In this document: one piece after another, positions 30,433-39,695 of the stretch
Position numbering within the stretch: position 1 is the first letter of the stretch
How the letters are laid out: every line of letters starts with the position of its first letter
From: an uncultured Sphingomonadaceae bacterium
Lineage (GTDB): Bacteria; Pseudomonadota; Alphaproteobacteria; Sphingomonadales; Sphingomonadaceae
Length of the DNA: 64,000 nucleotides
Direction: 5' to 3'
Assembly: GCA_947499975.1 (NCBI GenBank)
Contig: CANMQE010000002.1
Span: 496,001 to 560,000, forward strand
The notes under the pieces: model-generated
What the model saw: the letters and a program-made list of their open reading frames with translations, nothing else
Database searches by the model: none
What the model was told of the DNA's origin: nothing
Position numbers and translations under genes: made by a program

Positions 30433-30605
30433 TCGCGCGGCGGGTTCTTTCGCCGTCCCTTGCGGCGGCTGTTGAAGAACCAGCCGCCACCCACCACGCC
30501 CAGCGCGCCAAGCAGCGCCAGCGTGCCGACCCACACGATGGCGAGGCCCAGCGCGCCGGTGATCGCCATCAGGAAGTGGACAAGGAATTCAAGGACGCTT
30601 TGCAC
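30429..30605 (-). CDS. Possible small hydrophobic membrane protein
   Basis: A short frame opposite the gap between two rightward genes encodes about 58 residues from a GTG at 30605: a helix, a long membrane segment (LGLAIVWVGTLALLGALGVV) and a basic tail (NSRRKGRRKNPPRD). The composition looks like a real membrane peptide, but the ribosome site is poor. A start at 30701 would overlap the PfkB gene. Its 3' end meets the ligase end by 4 bp. Confidence 0.4.
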   Translation of the reverse strand: MQSVLEFLVHFLMAITGALGLAIVWVGTLALLGALGVVGGGWFFNSRRKGRRKNPPRD

Positions 30606-30672
30606 GAAAGTTTCAACCGGTCGGCAGGAATGGGTGTTCCCTCTTCGCAGGCCAGCGATGTAAAGCAAACCC

Positions 30673-31533
30673 ATGACGATCCTGTGCATCGGACGCGCCA
30701 CCTTCGATCTCGGCTATGCCTGCCCCTTCTACCCACAGGAGGATGGCAAGCTGTCGGCAACGCACTTCTGGGCCGGGGCAGGCGGTTCGGCGCTGAACGG
30801 CGCGGTAACGGCGCGGGCGCTGGGCAGCGATGTGAAACTGTTGGCGCTGCTGGGGGCGGGCAGCTTTGCAGACGCGGTGCGCGCCGAACTTGAACAATAC
30901 GATGTCCCGTTCGACGATTATGCCGCCAGCGATGCGCAGGTGCTGCCGGTTTCCAGCATCATCGTGGTGCCCGATGCCGCTACACGCACCATTATCGATC
31001 AGCAGCCGTCAGCCGATCTGGGCCGCGACGTGCCGGACGCATCCTGCCTCGATGGTGTGCGCGTGCTATATTGCGATGGTTTCCTGCCGGAAATCGCCGT
31101 CCCGCTTGCCCGCGCCGCGCGCCAGCGTGGTATCCCTGTTGTGCTGGATGGCGGATCGTGGAAGCCGTGGACGGCCGACCTGATCCCCCATGTGGACCAT
31201 GCCGTTGTGTCGGAGCGGTTCCATCCGCCGGAGCAGGGCGGCGCAGATATTCTTGAAGCCGTTCACGCTCTTGGCCCCTCTGTCGCCGCGATCACGCGCG
31301 GGGCGGGGCCGATCTCCTGGAGCAGCGCGGGGCAGGGCGGAGATATCACTGCGCCGCAGGTCGAAGCCGTGGACACGCTGGGCGCGGGCGACATCTTCCA
31401 CGGCGCATACTGCCATTACCTGGCGCGTGGGGTGGGCATAGACGATGCCCTCTCCCACGCCGCCGAAGTGGCAGCGCAAAGCTGCCGGCATTACGGAACG
31501 CGCGCCTGGATAGAGGCGCGCGCCGCGGATTAG
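30673..31533 (+). CDS. PfkB-family sugar kinase
   Basis: A 286-residue ribokinase-fold kinase. The N-terminal glycine pair is present (AGAGGSALNGAVTARALG), as is the C-terminal signature DTLGAGDIFHGAY with the catalytic Asp and anion hole. Substrate unknown. It converges on a transaldolase-family gene with a 4-bp overlap of stops; both act on sugar phosphates but are not co-transcribed. Confidence 0.88.
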   Translation: MTILCIGRATFDLGYACPFYPQEDGKLSATHFWAGAGGSALNGAVTARALGSDVKLLALLGAGSFADAVRAELEQYDVPFDDYAASDAQVLPVSSIIVVPDAATRTIIDQQPSADLGRDVPDASCLDGVRVLYCDGFLPEIAVPLARAARQRGIPVVLDGGSWKPWTADLIPHVDHAVVSERFHPPEQGGADILEAVHALGPSVAAITRGAGPISWSSAGQGGDITAPQVEAVDTLGAGDIFHGAYCHYLARGVGIDDALSHAAEVAAQSCRHYGTRAWIEARAAD

Positions 31534-32720
31534 CCTTCCATCACCATGCGCACGAAATCCACCGTCTGGCGGGTTGCCGCGGCGAATTCGGTGGCGGTGG
31601 CCTGGAAGCTGCCGAAATGCGCGAACTCCTCCGGTGTCATGCCTTCGAATTCGTAGGCCTGGCGGAAGGATGGCAGCTTCATCAGCTTTTCCACGCTGGC
31701 GGGGTTGGCTTCACGCTCGATCGCCTTTGGATCGAAATCGGCCAATTCGTCTTCCACGTCCATCAGCTGTTTGATGTAGCTGGGCGGGCAGGTGTATACC
31801 ATGTCGCTGCCGGCGAAATCGGAGATGTGGCGGCTCACGGTGTTGCCGTCCTTGTCCTTTTCCACGCGCATGGAGCATTGCAGCATCTTGGAAGGATGGT
31901 CGATATCCTTGCCGTGCCAGTAGGCGCGCTTCAGCACGGCTTCTTCGCCATCGCGGATCTCGTCCAGCGACAGGTCGATGCCGCGCTGCTCCGCCTGCTT
32001 TTTCCAGTCGCTCTTTTCGCCAAGGCGGCTGGACATGTGCGTGATGACGCTGCGCCACTTGCTCAGGTCCACGCCTGCGGCCTTTGCGCGCAGCAGGCCC
32101 GCGCTGACAGCGGCGCGGCAGCGCGCATATTGCGCCACGGCAAAGCTGGTGGTGTTGTTGGTGGAAATGCCGCGTGCGGTCAGCTCCTCCAGCACTTCGT
32201 AGCCTTCCTTCGAGCCGGGCAGCTTCACCATCACGTTGTCGCCCTGCTCGGCGATGGAAAGGCCCTGCTTCAGCATCGCTTCGCCATCGGTGACGAAGCG
32301 CGGATCGACCTGGCCGGAAAGCATGCCGTACTTGTAGCCCGATGCTTCGAACTTGGGATGAATGGCATCCGCGCCCAGCTTCACCAGGTGCAGATACATT
32401 TTCCAGTAGACGCCCTCCACATCCAGCGAGGGATCGCTGGCGGCAATGTCCTTCACCAGCTTGGTCCAGCCTTCGGGATCAAGCTGCACGGCCTGCAGCG
32501 ACAGCGGCGGATTGGTGGTGACACCGCGAAAGCCCATCTCGGCAGGCGCATCGGGGTTGTAGAAGCGCGTCAGCTGCGCCTCCCAGTCATCGCGCTTGCC
32601 ATCGGGTGCGTCGGCCAGCGTCTCTTCCTTCCAGCTGGGAAACACCAGCGGAGAACTGTCCCACCAGATTTCGGCTTCCGGATTGGTTTCGGCTAGCTTC
32701 TCAAGAACGTGCTTGGTCAT
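31530..32720 (-). CDS. Transaldolase-family protein
   Basis: A 396-residue protein with the transaldolase barrel pattern: FRGVTTNPPLSL near the N terminus, then NVMVKLPGSKEGYEVLEEL, which supplies the Schiff-base Lys, then STNNTTSFAVAQYA. It is longer than common transaldolases (about 220-350). A C-terminal helical region of ~100 residues is extra. The start at 32720 gives MTKHVLEKLAETNP. Exact sugar substrate not predictable. Confidence 0.85.
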   Translation of the reverse strand: MTKHVLEKLAETNPEAEIWWDSSPLVFPSWKEETLADAPDGKRDDWEAQLTRFYNPDAPAEMGFRGVTTNPPLSLQAVQLDPEGWTKLVKDIAASDPSLDVEGVYWKMYLHLVKLGADAIHPKFEASGYKYGMLSGQVDPRFVTDGEAMLKQGLSIAEQGDNVMVKLPGSKEGYEVLEELTARGISTNNTTSFAVAQYARCRAAVSAGLLRAKAAGVDLSKWRSVITHMSSRLGEKSDWKKQAEQRGIDLSLDEIRDGEEAVLKRAYWHGKDIDHPSKMLQCSMRVEKDKDGNTVSRHISDFAGSDMVYTCPPSYIKQLMDVEDELADFDPKAIEREANPASVEKLMKLPSFRQAYEFEGMTPEEFAHFGSFQATATEFAAATRQTVDFVRMVMEG

Positions 32721-32958
32721 CGGGCAGGTCTCCAAATTGGTTTGTACGGCCCTTCGCACCAGCATGCGTGCCTAGTCAAATGCTGGCGGCACGCTCACGA
32801 TGTTTAGTTGGCCTTCGGGCGGCTTCGACACCGGCTTGCGCTGCCTAATCAGCCCGCAAGATGACTTTGTCCAGAAAAAATCCGGTCAGCAGCCTCGCCA
32901 TGCGAACGTGCCACATGGCCCCAGATGGTGTAAGATGCCACGGGAAGGAGCTGCGTCG

Positions 32959-33732
32959 ATGATTGCTCGCATTCGAAAACTGTTCGGTATTGCCGCGTTT
33001 CTGGCGCTGGCCATGTCCGTTCCCGCACAAGCCGACGGCATCATGGACGAGCCGCTGCCGCGCTTCGAGGATCGCCTGTGCCCAGGCATTATCGGGCTGG
33101 AGGACGAGTTCGCGCAACTGATGGTGACGCGCCTGCGCGACAACGCAAGCGACCTCGGTCTACGGCTTGCGGCAGATGGGAAATGCGAACCCAACCTGGT
33201 TGTGGCCGTGGTGGAAGACAGTCGCGGCTATCTTGCCGACCTTGTCGAGCGGCGCGGTTACCTTTTCAGGGACATGGACCCGGCGGACCGCAACCGGATG
33301 CTGGCGGATGCCGGTGCCTCCGCCGTGTGGCACCAGGTGGCATCGCGAACGCGAGATGGCATCGCCGTGGGGCGCAGCGACAATCTGACGCAGGCGCCGG
33401 AGGCCGGCATGTGGCAGGCTCATTCGCGCATCTATCGGCCCGTGCGGCATGACATTACCTATGCGCTGGTGCTGCTGAGCCGCGAGAGCGTGGAAGGTGT
33501 GACGCTGCGGCAATTGGCGGATTACGCCACGCTGCGCGCACTGGCGACACGTTTTCCCCAGCATTCGGACGATGGCGGCGCCAGTATGCTGCAACTTTTC
33601 GATGCAACAGGCGTAGCGCCTGCCGGGCTTACCGATTTCGACAGGGCATGGCTCGCAAGACTTTACGAAGGCATTCCCAATATCCCCGCCTCCACGCGTT
33701 TGCGCGGAATGGATCAGTCTCCAGAGGAATAA
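32959..33732 (+). CDS. Secreted protein of unknown function
   Basis: A 257-residue protein with a Sec signal (IAAFLALAMSVPAQA, cleavage near residue 25). The mature part has no recognised domain; RLRDNASDLGLRL and FRDMDPADRNRML are surface-like helices. GGGAAGGAG stands before the ATG. Similar unannotated proteins are common in sphingomonads. It converges on the NDUFA9-like gene with a hairpin between them. Confidence 0.8.
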   Translation: MIARIRKLFGIAAFLALAMSVPAQADGIMDEPLPRFEDRLCPGIIGLEDEFAQLMVTRLRDNASDLGLRLAADGKCEPNLVVAVVEDSRGYLADLVERRGYLFRDMDPADRNRMLADAGASAVWHQVASRTRDGIAVGRSDNLTQAPEAGMWQAHSRIYRPVRHDITYALVLLSRESVEGVTLRQLADYATLRALATRFPQHSDDGGASMLQLFDATGVAPAGLTDFDRAWLARLYEGIPNIPASTRLRGMDQSPEE

Positions 33733-33757
33733 GGTCCCGTCCTCGGACTGGGCCTTT
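33731..33757. terminator. Bidirectional hairpin between convergent genes
   Basis: AAGGTCC at 33731-33737 pairs with GGGCCTT at 33750-33756 (one G-T pair), with T-rich sequence on the right and an A-rich one on the left. It overlaps both gene ends. Confidence 0.55.
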
Positions 33758-34691
33758 ATTTCATGCTGAAGCGCCCGTGCTTGCGATAGCGCACCATCCA
33801 GCGATCGATGAAGAGCGAAAGCGGCTTGGGATTGACGCCCAGCTTCGCCAGGCCCGGCGTGCCCTTGCTGGCGACGCTGCCTTCCTCCAGCATGGCAAGT
33901 TGGTCGGAATTGATCGGCGTGAGCGGAAAGGACGCAAAGATCTTTGCAACCGATGACGGCATGGAGAAGAACGTGCGATCACGTTCCTGGCCCTCGGCGA
34001 TCATCTTGTTGATCTGCATCATCGATAGCTTTTCCGGTCCGGCAGCCTCGTAGGTCTTGCCGCCATGCGCGCCGGGATCTTCCAACGCGGAAACGATGCC
34101 TGCGGCGACATCGTCCACCCATACCACCTGGAACTCGCTGTCAGCCCCGAACACGGGCAGAACGGGCATCATCTGCACCAGATCGGCAAACATCGGTATC
34201 AGTCCGGCCTCTTCCCCGAATACGACGGACGGACGCATGACTGTGGCTTTGGGAAAGGCCTCGAGCACCTGACGCTCGCCATCCGCCTTTGTGCGATAAT
34301 AGTCCGTTCGCGCTTCGGGGTCGGCACCGATCGCAGAGATATAGACGAAGCGCGTGGCACCCGTTTCCGCTGCCGCCCTTGCTGCCTGGCCCGCGCCATC
34401 GGCCTGCAAGGCCTGCTGGTTTCCGTCGAATGCGCCGATCAGATAAACCACCGCGTCCGATCCTGCGACGCAGGCATCGATGCTGCGCTTGTCCAGAGCA
34501 TTGCATCGGGCGAACTGGATCTGGCCCAGGTTTGCCAGCGGTTTCAGCTTGAATGCCTTCTCCGGCTCACGAGCGGCGATACGTACCCGGGCGCCGCGCT
34601 CCAGCAGATCCTGTGCCACATGGCTGCCGATAAAGCCGTTGCCGCCGATCAGGGTGACCAGCTTGCCATTGAGCGGAGAGGTACGTGCCAT
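33756..34691 (-). CDS. NDUFA9-like NAD(P)-binding protein (complex I-associated atypical SDR)
   Basis: A 311-residue atypical SDR. It has VTLIGGNGFIGSHVAQDLL at the N terminus, VYLIGAFDG, FVYISAIGAD, and YYRTKADGERQV, the NDUFA9-type active-site version. NDUFA9 relatives bind NADPH and assist respiratory complex I; bacterial copies are often single genes, as here. The last ordinary chromosomal gene before the tRNA-Leu island edge. Confidence 0.87.
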   Translation of the reverse strand: MARTSPLNGKLVTLIGGNGFIGSHVAQDLLERGARVRIAAREPEKAFKLKPLANLGQIQFARCNALDKRSIDACVAGSDAVVYLIGAFDGNQQALQADGAGQAARAAAETGATRFVYISAIGADPEARTDYYRTKADGERQVLEAFPKATVMRPSVVFGEEAGLIPMFADLVQMMPVLPVFGADSEFQVVWVDDVAAGIVSALEDPGAHGGKTYEAAGPEKLSMMQINKMIAEGQERDRTFFSMPSSVAKIFASFPLTPINSDQLAMLEEGSVASKGTPGLAKLGVNPKPLSLFIDRWMVRYRKHGRFSMK

Positions 34692-34913
34692 GTGCGCGGT
34701 GATTCCTTAGCGGGAAATTGTCGGTTGCGCCGCCCTTAGCCCGAAAGCCGCGCGCCCTTCAATGCCCCGATAGGCCGGTATCGCCCGTATCCATACAGCC
34801 CGGCAAAACTTTTTGCATGCGCAGGCCACACGACTCGTTGACAGCATCATCCACCTGTCCTATCGGCCCGCCCCTACCCAGCGCCCGGAGCAATCGCCCG
34901 GCGCGCTTCAGGT

Positions 34914-35000
34914 GCCCAGATGGCGGAATTGGTAGACGCGCTAGCTTCAGGTGCTAGTACTCGCAAGGGTGTGGAGGTTCGAGTCCTCTTCTGGGCACCA
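34914..35000 (+). tRNA. tRNA-Leu (CAG)
   Basis: An 87-nt class II tRNA. The acceptor stem is GCCCAGA/TCTGGGC with discriminator A and encoded CCA. The anticodon stem CTAGC/GCTAG holds the loop TTCAGGT with anticodon CAG; a short variable arm and a T arm (GGAGGTTCGAGTCCTCT) follow. An integrase gene begins 187 bp downstream in the same direction, the classic layout of a tRNA used as attachment site. Confidence 0.96.
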
Positions 35001-35186
35001 TTTACACATTCGCCAACGTTCGTTCGCGATTTCCAAACCCATTGAAATCTAGTATAAAAACGCAAGTTTTGATCGCTGGCGTTCATCTGCGTTCATTTTC
35101 GATCTGGGGGCCTCGGGGGCCTTTTATTGCCCGAAGCCCCCACGAGAATCGGCCCAGAAAGCGCCCTTCTTGGAGGCGAGGCCCCG

Positions 35187-36368
35187 ATGGCGTTGACGGA
35201 TTTGCAACTCAAGCAGGCAGCCCCGCGCGAGCGTGACTGGAAACTCTCCGACAGCGGCGGCCTGTTTATTCTCGTCCGGCCAAACGGCTCGAAGCTCTGG
35301 CGGATGAAATACCGTCAGCATGGCAAGGAGAAGAAACTTTCGTTCGGGAAATATCCTGAGGTCGGACTTCGGGAAGCAAGACTTATGCGCGATGAGGCGC
35401 GCGTCGAGATTGGGAAGGGGGGCGATCCGGCCAGGCGCAGGCGCGAGGACAAGATCGCAGCGCTCATCAGAGCCGGAGATACGTTTGAGGCGGTGGCGCA
35501 CGAATATATCGCCAAGCGAGAGGCCGAGGGGTTGGCAATGGCCACTCTGGTCAAGAACAACTGGTTGGCGAGCTTGCTGAGCAAGTCGATCGGCCATCGG
35601 CCAGTTGCGGAAATTACCCCGCACGAGATGCTCGTTGTGCTCAAGCGCCACGAGCGGGAAGGCAATTACGAGAAAGCCAAGCGCCTGCGTAGCTTTGCCT
35701 CACGGGTCTTCCGCTATGCCGTGGCGACCCTGCGCGCCGAGCACGACCCCTGTGCGCCCTTGCGAGGGGCGCTCATCAATCCCAAACCCAAGCACTATGC
35801 CGCCATCACCGATCCAGCCGAACTGAGCGGCCTGCTGCGCGCGATCGACCGCTACGAAGGTAACCACACGACGCTATTCGCTCTGCAGATCGCGCCCCAC
35901 GTATTCGTTCGACCGGGCGAACTTCGTCATGCCGAATGGGATGAAATTGATTTTGATGCGGCAGTATGGCAGATTCCCGCCGGCAAGATGAAATCGCGCC
36001 GTCCGCATGCGGTCCCGCTATCCACCCAGGTGCGGGAATTGCTCCTGCAGCTGCGCGACCTTAATGGCGGCTCAAACTATGTGTTTCGGTCACTTCACGC
36101 CCGGGGCCGGCCCATGAGCGAGAATACGCTTACCGCAGCACTTAGGCGCATGGGGTATTCTGGCGACGAAATGACCGCACACGGGCTTCGCGCTACTGCT
36201 TCAACGCTTCTCAATGAGTCCGGCCTATGGAGCCATGACGCAATCGAGCGAGCACTCGCGCATCAGGATCAAAACGTCGTCCGCGGAATTTATCATCGCG
36301 GTCAGCATTGGGACGAGCGAGTTCGTATGGCGCAGTGGTGGAGTGACTACCTCGAAGGGCTGAAATGA
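35187..36368 (+). CDS. P4-type tyrosine integrase at tRNA-Leu
   Basis: A 393-residue integrase with the N-terminal DUF4102/arm-binding domain (LSDSGGLFILVRPNGSKLW) and a C-terminal tyrosine recombinase domain: Arg in VRPGELRHAEW, HGLRATAST (box II), and LAHQDQN...GIYHR with the nucleophile Tyr. GGAGGCGAGG precedes the ATG at 35187. Placement right after tRNA-Leu suggests it integrates its element in the tRNA 3' end. Confidence 0.93.
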   Translation: MALTDLQLKQAAPRERDWKLSDSGGLFILVRPNGSKLWRMKYRQHGKEKKLSFGKYPEVGLREARLMRDEARVEIGKGGDPARRRREDKIAALIRAGDTFEAVAHEYIAKREAEGLAMATLVKNNWLASLLSKSIGHRPVAEITPHEMLVVLKRHEREGNYEKAKRLRSFASRVFRYAVATLRAEHDPCAPLRGALINPKPKHYAAITDPAELSGLLRAIDRYEGNHTTLFALQIAPHVFVRPGELRHAEWDEIDFDAAVWQIPAGKMKSRRPHAVPLSTQVRELLLQLRDLNGGSNYVFRSLHARGRPMSENTLTAALRRMGYSGDEMTAHGLRATASTLLNESGLWSHDAIERALAHQDQNVVRGIYHRGQHWDERVRMAQWWSDYLEGLK

Positions 36369-36387
36369 GGCCAAGGATCTGGAGAAA

Positions 36388-36807
36388 ATGGCAGCTATGC
36401 CGAGAAAGTTTAAGAAGGGATCCCTACACTTTGGTGAAGGCTTGGAAGATGCCATCCTTGTTGATTTTGCGCTACAGGAGGGAAGGTTAGACGCGCTCGC
36501 GGAGTATATCGACAAGAACGATTGCTGGATCCACCCAGTTGTCGGCGAAACCATACTGCAGTTGCTTGAAGGAACCCATCGGTATCATCGCTTGAGCTGG
36601 GGGCGGAGCAAGAAACTTAATCCAAAGCAGAGCCCCTTGCTCGAAACAGTCAAGCGCGACTTTGAATTGGCTAAGCAGGTGCGCAGAAAAGGCGGATTCC
36701 AACGTGGCATGTATGCGCGGGTCTGCCATGAGGTGGGGCAGAAACAATCCCCGAAACTTTCCGGAATAACAGTTCAACGCCTCGTCCGGACCTTTCGAAA
36801 AATTTGA
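36388..36807 (+). CDS. Hypothetical protein of the integrase module
   Basis: A 139-residue soluble, basic protein starting MAAMPRKFKKGSLHFGEGLE, 19 bp after the integrase stop and with GGAGAAA before its ATG. No domain recognised. The Lys/Arg-rich C-terminal half (KQVRRKGGFQRGMYARVC) could bind nucleic acid. The base composition is lower in GC than the chromosome to the left. Confidence 0.6.
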   Translation: MAAMPRKFKKGSLHFGEGLEDAILVDFALQEGRLDALAEYIDKNDCWIHPVVGETILQLLEGTHRYHRLSWGRSKKLNPKQSPLLETVKRDFELAKQVRRKGGFQRGMYARVCHEVGQKQSPKLSGITVQRLVRTFRKI

Positions 36808-36919
36808 CGGCCACATCTCCATCGCGGCTCTCACAAAGTTCATCGCGCAAGAGTGACCGTTCAGAGCGCGATTAGAAAGGTCGCGAATACCCTTTGAGCT
36901 GAACCGCAATTGGGAGCAG

Positions 36920-37147
36920 ATGGCTAACCCGTTCAATTCCGAACGGGAGCATCCAAAAATGACCAATACCGGCCGGCTGGCTTATTCGATCAAAGAAACA
37001 TGTGACCTGTTGAGTTTGGGCAAGACTCGCGTCTACGAATTGGTAAATTCGGGCGATTTGCAGGTTAAGCGTATCGGCCGCCGCACGCTTGTTCTGGCCG
37101 ACTCCCTCCTCGATCTCTTGGCTCACGACGATGAGCCTCAATCATGA
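36920..37147 (+). CDS. Excisionase-like helix-turn-helix protein
   Basis: A 75-residue (or 62 from 36959) MerR-like HTH_17 protein: LAYSIKETCDLLSLGKTRVYELVNSGDLQVKRIGRR is cut here by its motif parts (SIKETCDLL; LGKTRVYELV; GDLQVKRIG). This is the typical excisionase/AlpA fold with recognition helix TRVYELV. Such proteins set the direction of integrase action. Both possible starts have GGAG-type sites. Confidence 0.8.
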   Translation: MANPFNSEREHPKMTNTGRLAYSIKETCDLLSLGKTRVYELVNSGDLQVKRIGRRTLVLADSLLDLLAHDDEPQS

Positions 37148-37208
37148 TCAGTGTTTTAACACCCGGCTCCATTGAAGTACTTCGGCGCCTACACTCAGGC
37201 GGTTGGAA

Positions 37209-37685
37209 ATGACGCGCCGTTACGATCCGCGGCGAGCAAGGCTGCACCGCACCTATACGGCCAAACAGTTGTGCGAAGTCTTCGACGTCGGCCTCAGCAC
37301 GGTTCGCGCTTGGTGCGGAAAGGGTCTCCAGCCGATTGATCAGCAACGGCCGTTCCTCTTCGCAGGTCCGGCAATCCAAAAATTTCTCAGGCAGCACAAC
37401 AAGCCCTATCAGCCGACCGGGCCGGGCGAAATCTACTGCGTCGCCTGCAAGCGCGGGATCAAACCAGCCGGAGGCGTGGTCGATTTCGTGCCGATGGGCC
37501 TGATGAACGGAAATTTCGTCGGCTCTTGCCCCCATTGCTTTCATGGCGTGTGCCAGAGGGTGCGCAACGACGATATCTCTCGAAAAGCTGGCAACCTCAA
37601 AGTTCGGCATAAGGGTGTCTCGGCACCTGTAAACGGGAACGCTGAGCTTCCTCGTACCGGCTCTTCTAGGGAGCTGGTCAAGTGA
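37209..37685 (+). CDS. HTH plus zinc-ribbon partner of the second recombinase
   Basis: A 158-residue protein with an N-terminal helix-turn-helix (TAKQLCEVFDVGLSTVRAW) and a C-terminal four-Cys zinc-ribbon candidate: CVACKRG (about residues 77-80) and SCPHCFHGVC. It ends in a GTGA overlap with the tyrosine recombinase gene, so the two are made together. I infer a DNA-binding helper or directionality role. An upstream TTG would add two residues. Confidence 0.7.
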   Translation: MTRRYDPRRARLHRTYTAKQLCEVFDVGLSTVRAWCGKGLQPIDQQRPFLFAGPAIQKFLRQHNKPYQPTGPGEIYCVACKRGIKPAGGVVDFVPMGLMNGNFVGSCPHCFHGVCQRVRNDDISRKAGNLKVRHKGVSAPVNGNAELPRTGSSRELVK

Positions 37686-38800
37686 ATGAGATCAACACAA
37701 CCAACGAGCGGATCAAACGGCGCTACTTCCACGAGTTGAAGGAGGCCGATGGCCTTGCAGACGCTACGATTGAACATGCTGCACGAGCAATCTTCGATTT
37801 CGAGCGCTCTACCGGTTGGGCCGACTTCAAACGCTTCCATTCCCGAGATGCCATCGCATATCGCAAGAGGCTAATGGCTAGTGGTGGTAAGCGCGCCACC
37901 GAACTCAGTAGTCGTTCGACCGTGAATACAAAGCTGATCCAGGTGCAGAGATTTTTCACATGGCTCTCCAAGCAGCCTGGCTACAAGTCCTTGATCACCG
38001 CTGAAGATGCCAGATACTTCAAACTGTCCAACCGCGATCGGCGTCTGGCCAACGAAAGGCCGATCAAACCGACGCCTACCGTCGAACAAGTCAAGCACGC
38101 CATCAGCTTGATGCCAGCAACAACAGATCTCGAGAAACGAGATCGCGCTCTGATTGCGTTGCTCTTACTCACCGGAGTTCGAGTTTCCGCTGCAATCTCG
38201 CTGAAGCTGAAGCATGTCAGGGCGGATGACAGCATCTTCCAGGATGCACGTGAGGTGAGAACCAAGTTCGCCAAAACGCAGACGACCTACTTCTTTCCGG
38301 TAGGCGTGGAAATAAAGGAAATTTTCGAAGACTACGTACGTCATCTGCGGACAAACTTGCTCTGGGGTGAGGATGAACCCCTTTTCCCCAGCACCTACCA
38401 AGCGCGAGATGGTCAGCGCTGGCTTAGACCTGTCGGATTGTTGAGGAAGCATTGGAAAACCCCTGCTCCCGTGCGCACGATCCTGAAGCGAGCATTCGAA
38501 GCGAGCCGGATACCCTATTTTTCTCCGCATTCGCTTAGGCGCACGCTGGCCCGGCTCGGCGAACAAATCTGTCGAACACCCGAGGAAATGAAGGTGTGGT
38601 CACAGAACCTTGGCCACGACGAGCTCATGACGACCTTCGCTTATGGAGCTGTGCAGATGCAACAGCAGGCTACTATTCTCGCCCGCCTTGCAGCTGATCC
38701 GCCTACCGAAGAGTCGTCGGATCTGCGCCAGCTTGAAGACATGCTCAGGACACCAAGCGTTCAAGCTCTCATCAACTCGATCACGAACAAGGAGAAATGA
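37682..38800 (+). CDS. Tyrosine recombinase (second, non-P4 type)
   Basis: A 372-residue integrase with an N-terminal SAM-like core-binding region and a catalytic domain: Arg in LLTGVRVSAAISL, HSLRRTLARLG (H-x-x-R), and the LGHDELMTTFAYG block with final His and nucleophile Tyr. It lacks the DUF4102 arm domain, unlike the integrase at 35187. GTG start within a GTGA overlap. Its layout (HTH/zinc protein, recombinase, unknown gene) suggests an autonomous recombination module inside the island. Confidence 0.9.
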   Translation: MNEINTTNERIKRRYFHELKEADGLADATIEHAARAIFDFERSTGWADFKRFHSRDAIAYRKRLMASGGKRATELSSRSTVNTKLIQVQRFFTWLSKQPGYKSLITAEDARYFKLSNRDRRLANERPIKPTPTVEQVKHAISLMPATTDLEKRDRALIALLLLTGVRVSAAISLKLKHVRADDSIFQDAREVRTKFAKTQTTYFFPVGVEIKEIFEDYVRHLRTNLLWGEDEPLFPSTYQARDGQRWLRPVGLLRKHWKTPAPVRTILKRAFEASRIPYFSPHSLRRTLARLGEQICRTPEEMKVWSQNLGHDELMTTFAYGAVQMQQQATILARLAADPPTEESSDLRQLEDMLRTPSVQALINSITNKEK

Positions 38801-38878
38801 ATTGCCCGTTCTGCTGCTCGATGATCCAGCGATTGCTGGTCGTTTAGGCAAGACCTGACCGCCAAAGGAGTGAAGATC

Positions 38879-39397
38879 GTGAACGACTATCGAATGCCTT
38901 TGTTCGCCCGCTACGATATGTACGTCGCCTTCGACTACCACGTAGGCTCAATTCGGGAAAAGCTGCGCAGAAGCTGGGGAGAATATTCCAGGCTCGGCGA
39001 TGCGGAAATTGTAAGCAGTTTCTGTGAAGTCGAGACGATTTGCCCGCTCGAGCTCTGTCGCGATCAGTCGACCATCGATCACCTTGAAGATCGCCTCTTC
39101 GAGCTCGCGGTCTGCTACCGCGGCAATGAGGAGCTCTGGCACCTCTACCCGGTTGAACCTGTTTCGGGCCTGTACGCCGAGACCTTTCGTCTTAATTTGC
39201 TACTGCAAACATTTGCTGACTCAGTCGAAGCAGCGGAGAAGATCTTTGACGTCGCCTTGTGCGAAATCGAGGTGGTCCTCGAACAGCAGAATCAGCGGAT
39301 CGAGATCTTCGAAAACGCCTTGCCGGGCATCATCGTAGGCGAGTTGGCCATGCTCCGGTACAGCCAGATCGACTCTGGCGGCCAACTCGTCCATTGA
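38879..39397 (+). CDS. Hypothetical protein downstream of the second recombinase
   Basis: A 172-residue soluble acidic protein from a GTG at 38879 (AAAGGAG eight bases before). No family recognised. It is mostly helical with Cys-containing segments (SFCEVETICPLELC) and may be a third component of the recombinase module, being on the same strand 78 bp downstream. The next ~300 bp (39398-39695) hold no gene, only a small hairpin (GGGTCC/GGACCC near 39508) and an A/T palindrome at 39663-39678. Confidence 0.6.
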   Translation: MNDYRMPLFARYDMYVAFDYHVGSIREKLRRSWGEYSRLGDAEIVSSFCEVETICPLELCRDQSTIDHLEDRLFELAVCYRGNEELWHLYPVEPVSGLYAETFRLNLLLQTFADSVEAAEKIFDVALCEIEVVLEQQNQRIEIFENALPGIIVGELAMLRYSQIDSGGQLVH

Positions 39398-39695
39398 TGT
39401 ACAATGGAGGGAAGCGATCATTGTCGGGGCTTCTTATGGGGCCTCGGTTGCCGACTGCAAATCAACGACGCCGATTTACGCCGCGCACCGCGGGTCTATT
39501 CGGGTCCCGCTGCAGGACCCAAAGGTCCGAAACCTTCTACTGGGAGTACTGGTGCCGCTTGCGCGAACGAAGAATAGTATCCAGCAAAGCGCAGTCAACT
39601 TCTCGGGGCGTTTTGTGGTTATGGCGAGTTACCCAACGCTTAAGCCTGTCCAAGTCTCAGCAAATTTTTTAAAAAATTAGCGCTGACCTGATGCA

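Noticed and set aside
31617..32696. 359-codon plus-strand frame
   Set aside because: Antisense to the transaldolase gene, with no recognisable domain and no ribosome site.
34914..35000. Search for a second copy of the tRNA-Leu 3' end to define the other island border
   Set aside because: I saw no repeat of its 3' segment in the rest of the window, so no attR is claimed.
39663..39678. A/T palindrome AATTTTTTAAAAAATT as terminator of the hsd operon
   Set aside because: It has no GC stem and so is unlikely to stop transcription; may only be a bent AT stretch.
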